Positions 63,538 through 64,000 of a DNA stretch of 64,000 nt are shown here, one piece after another (position 1 is the stretch's first letter; every line of letters begins with the position of its first letter). This DNA comes from a bacterium (GTDB lineage Bacteria; Pseudomonadota; Alphaproteobacteria; Rhodobacterales; Rhodobacteraceae). The notes under the pieces are model-generated. The model was given only the letters and a program-made list of their open reading frames with translations. It did no database searches and was not told the DNA's origin. The position numbers and the translations under genes are program-made. Location: contig WGOE01000010.1 of the NCBI GenBank assembly GCA_016124195.1, positions 62,001-126,000 of the forward strand, read 5' to 3'.

Positions 63538-64000
63538 TGCGGGGGCTCGATTGGCGGCTGGCGCTGCGCTTGGCCCTGCGCGACCTGCGTGGCGGGCTCG
63601 CGGGGTTCCGCATCCTGATCCTGTGCCTCGCGCTTGGGGTGGGCGCGATTGCGGCGGTGGGGATGCTGCGGTCGGCCATCGAGGGAGGGCTGTCCGATCA
63701 GGGCGCCATCATCCTCGGCGGCGATGCGCAGATGAACTTCACCTACCGTTTTGCCAGCGATCCCGAAAAGGCCTGGATGGCGGCGCATGCCCGCAAGGTT
63801 TCCGAGGTGGTCGAGTTCCGGTCCATGGCCGTGACGGCCGATGACCGGACCCTGACCCAGGTCAAGGCGGTAGATGACGCCTGGCCGCTTCTGGGCGTGG
63901 CCGGTCTGGATCAGGGCACCGTGGCTGCGGCCCTTGGCATTCAGAACGGCCTGCCCGGCGCGCTGATGGAGCGGGTTCTGGCCGACCGGCTGGGCCTCAA
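63537..64000 (+). CDS. YbbP-like ABC transporter permease, N-terminal part
   Basis: The window ends within this gene; 154 codons are visible. It opens MRGLDWRLALRLALRDLRGG, a cytoplasmic amphipathic start, then the first membrane helix GFRILILCLALGVGAIAAVGML, followed by a periplasmic MacB-PCD-like domain (ILGGDAQMNFTYRFASDPEKAWM). This is the layout of YbbP, a FtsX-family permease with large extracytoplasmic domains. It is the partner of the ATPase just upstream, with overlapping stop and start. Confidence 0.88.
   Translation, partial: MRGLDWRLALRLALRDLRGGLAGFRILILCLALGVGAIAAVGMLRSAIEGGLSDQGAIILGGDAQMNFTYRFASDPEKAWMAAHARKVSEVVEFRSMAVTADDRTLTQVKAVDDAWPLLGVAGLDQGTVAAALGIQNGLPGALMERVLADRLGL

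Noticed and set aside
1-64000. tRNA, rRNA, CRISPR arrays, insertion sequences, prophage or defence genes
   Set aside because: No cloverleaf-like, repeat-spacer, transposase or phage features were seen; gene order and composition look uniformly chromosomal.

Overview
The window is dense, GC-rich DNA with short intergenic gaps, many 1-4 base start/stop overlaps and no rRNA, tRNA, CRISPR array or transposase that I could recognise. The gene content points to an alphaproteobacterium, most likely a Rhodobacterales (Rhodobacter/Paracoccus/Gemmobacter-like) species: RegB/RegA-type redox regulators beside a cyo quinol oxidase, a DctPQM TRAP system with DctB/DctD-like regulators, an Agrobacterium-type uronate dehydrogenase, serine-cycle mtkAB/mcl/sga genes, and a short-chain-acyl-type XRE regulator. 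It looks like ordinary chromosome specialised in scavenging plant- and plankton-derived carbon.

Layout. (1) 1-14454: acid-sugar catabolism. A peptide/opine-type ABC importer (SBP, two permeases, fused ATPase), an HSL-family esterase and the start of an enolase-superfamily enzyme run leftward. Divergently, SMP-30 lactonase, enolase-superfamily dehydratase, uronate dehydrogenase (udh), 5-dehydro-4-deoxyglucarate dehydratase (kdgD), an IlvD/Edd pentonate dehydratase, a second DapA-like enzyme and an RraA-like aldolase run rightward. The 186-base divergent spacer carries an operator-like palindrome. (2) 14514-23404: a secreted CHRD protein, a RegB-like kinase and RegA-like regulator (convergent), cyoABCD with SURF1, and a divergent MFS transporter; a perfect 25-base palindrome lies between cyoA and the MFS gene. 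(3) 23769-31963: PRC-barrel protein, then a carboxymuconolactone-decarboxylase-like protein, dctB, a catalytically degenerate dctD, an AhpD-like protein and dctPQM, with two matching operator sites ahead of dctP. (4) 32194-35229: cyclopropane-fatty-acid synthase and gamma-glutamyltransferase lying in one uninterrupted reading frame. (5) 35312-41911: a ribitol-type pentitol locus (FGGY kinase, SDR dehydrogenase, ABC importer, AraC regulator). (6) 42121-45172: molybdate uptake modABC with a single-domain ModE-like regulator and a Mo-box-like site. (7) 45455-53278: an amide/peptide operon: AmiC-like sensor, AmiR-like ANTAR antiterminator, ABC importer and acetamidase/formamidase. (8) 53324-60753: a DUF6880-like protein, then a compact serine-cycle operon sga-mcl-mtkA-mtkB with a divergent XRE regulator. 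(9) 60763-64000: FAD-linked 2-hydroxyacid dehydrogenase, TesA-like lysophospholipase, and divergent YbbA/YbbP-type ABC genes, cut by the window end.

How the genes work together. Uronates are oxidised by Udh to aldarolactones, opened by the lactonase and dehydrated to keto-deoxy-aldarates, which KdgD turns into 2-oxoglutarate semialdehyde. Ribitol would be oxidised to D-ribulose and phosphorylated. C4-dicarboxylates enter by DctPQM. Malate can be converted via malyl-CoA to glyoxylate and acetyl-CoA, with glyoxylate aminated by serine. The most unusual items are the ATPase-dead DctD-like regulator that keeps matching tandem operators, the CFA synthase/GGT single frame, and the compact AmiC-AmiR-ABC-amidase operon with a terminator-like leader.
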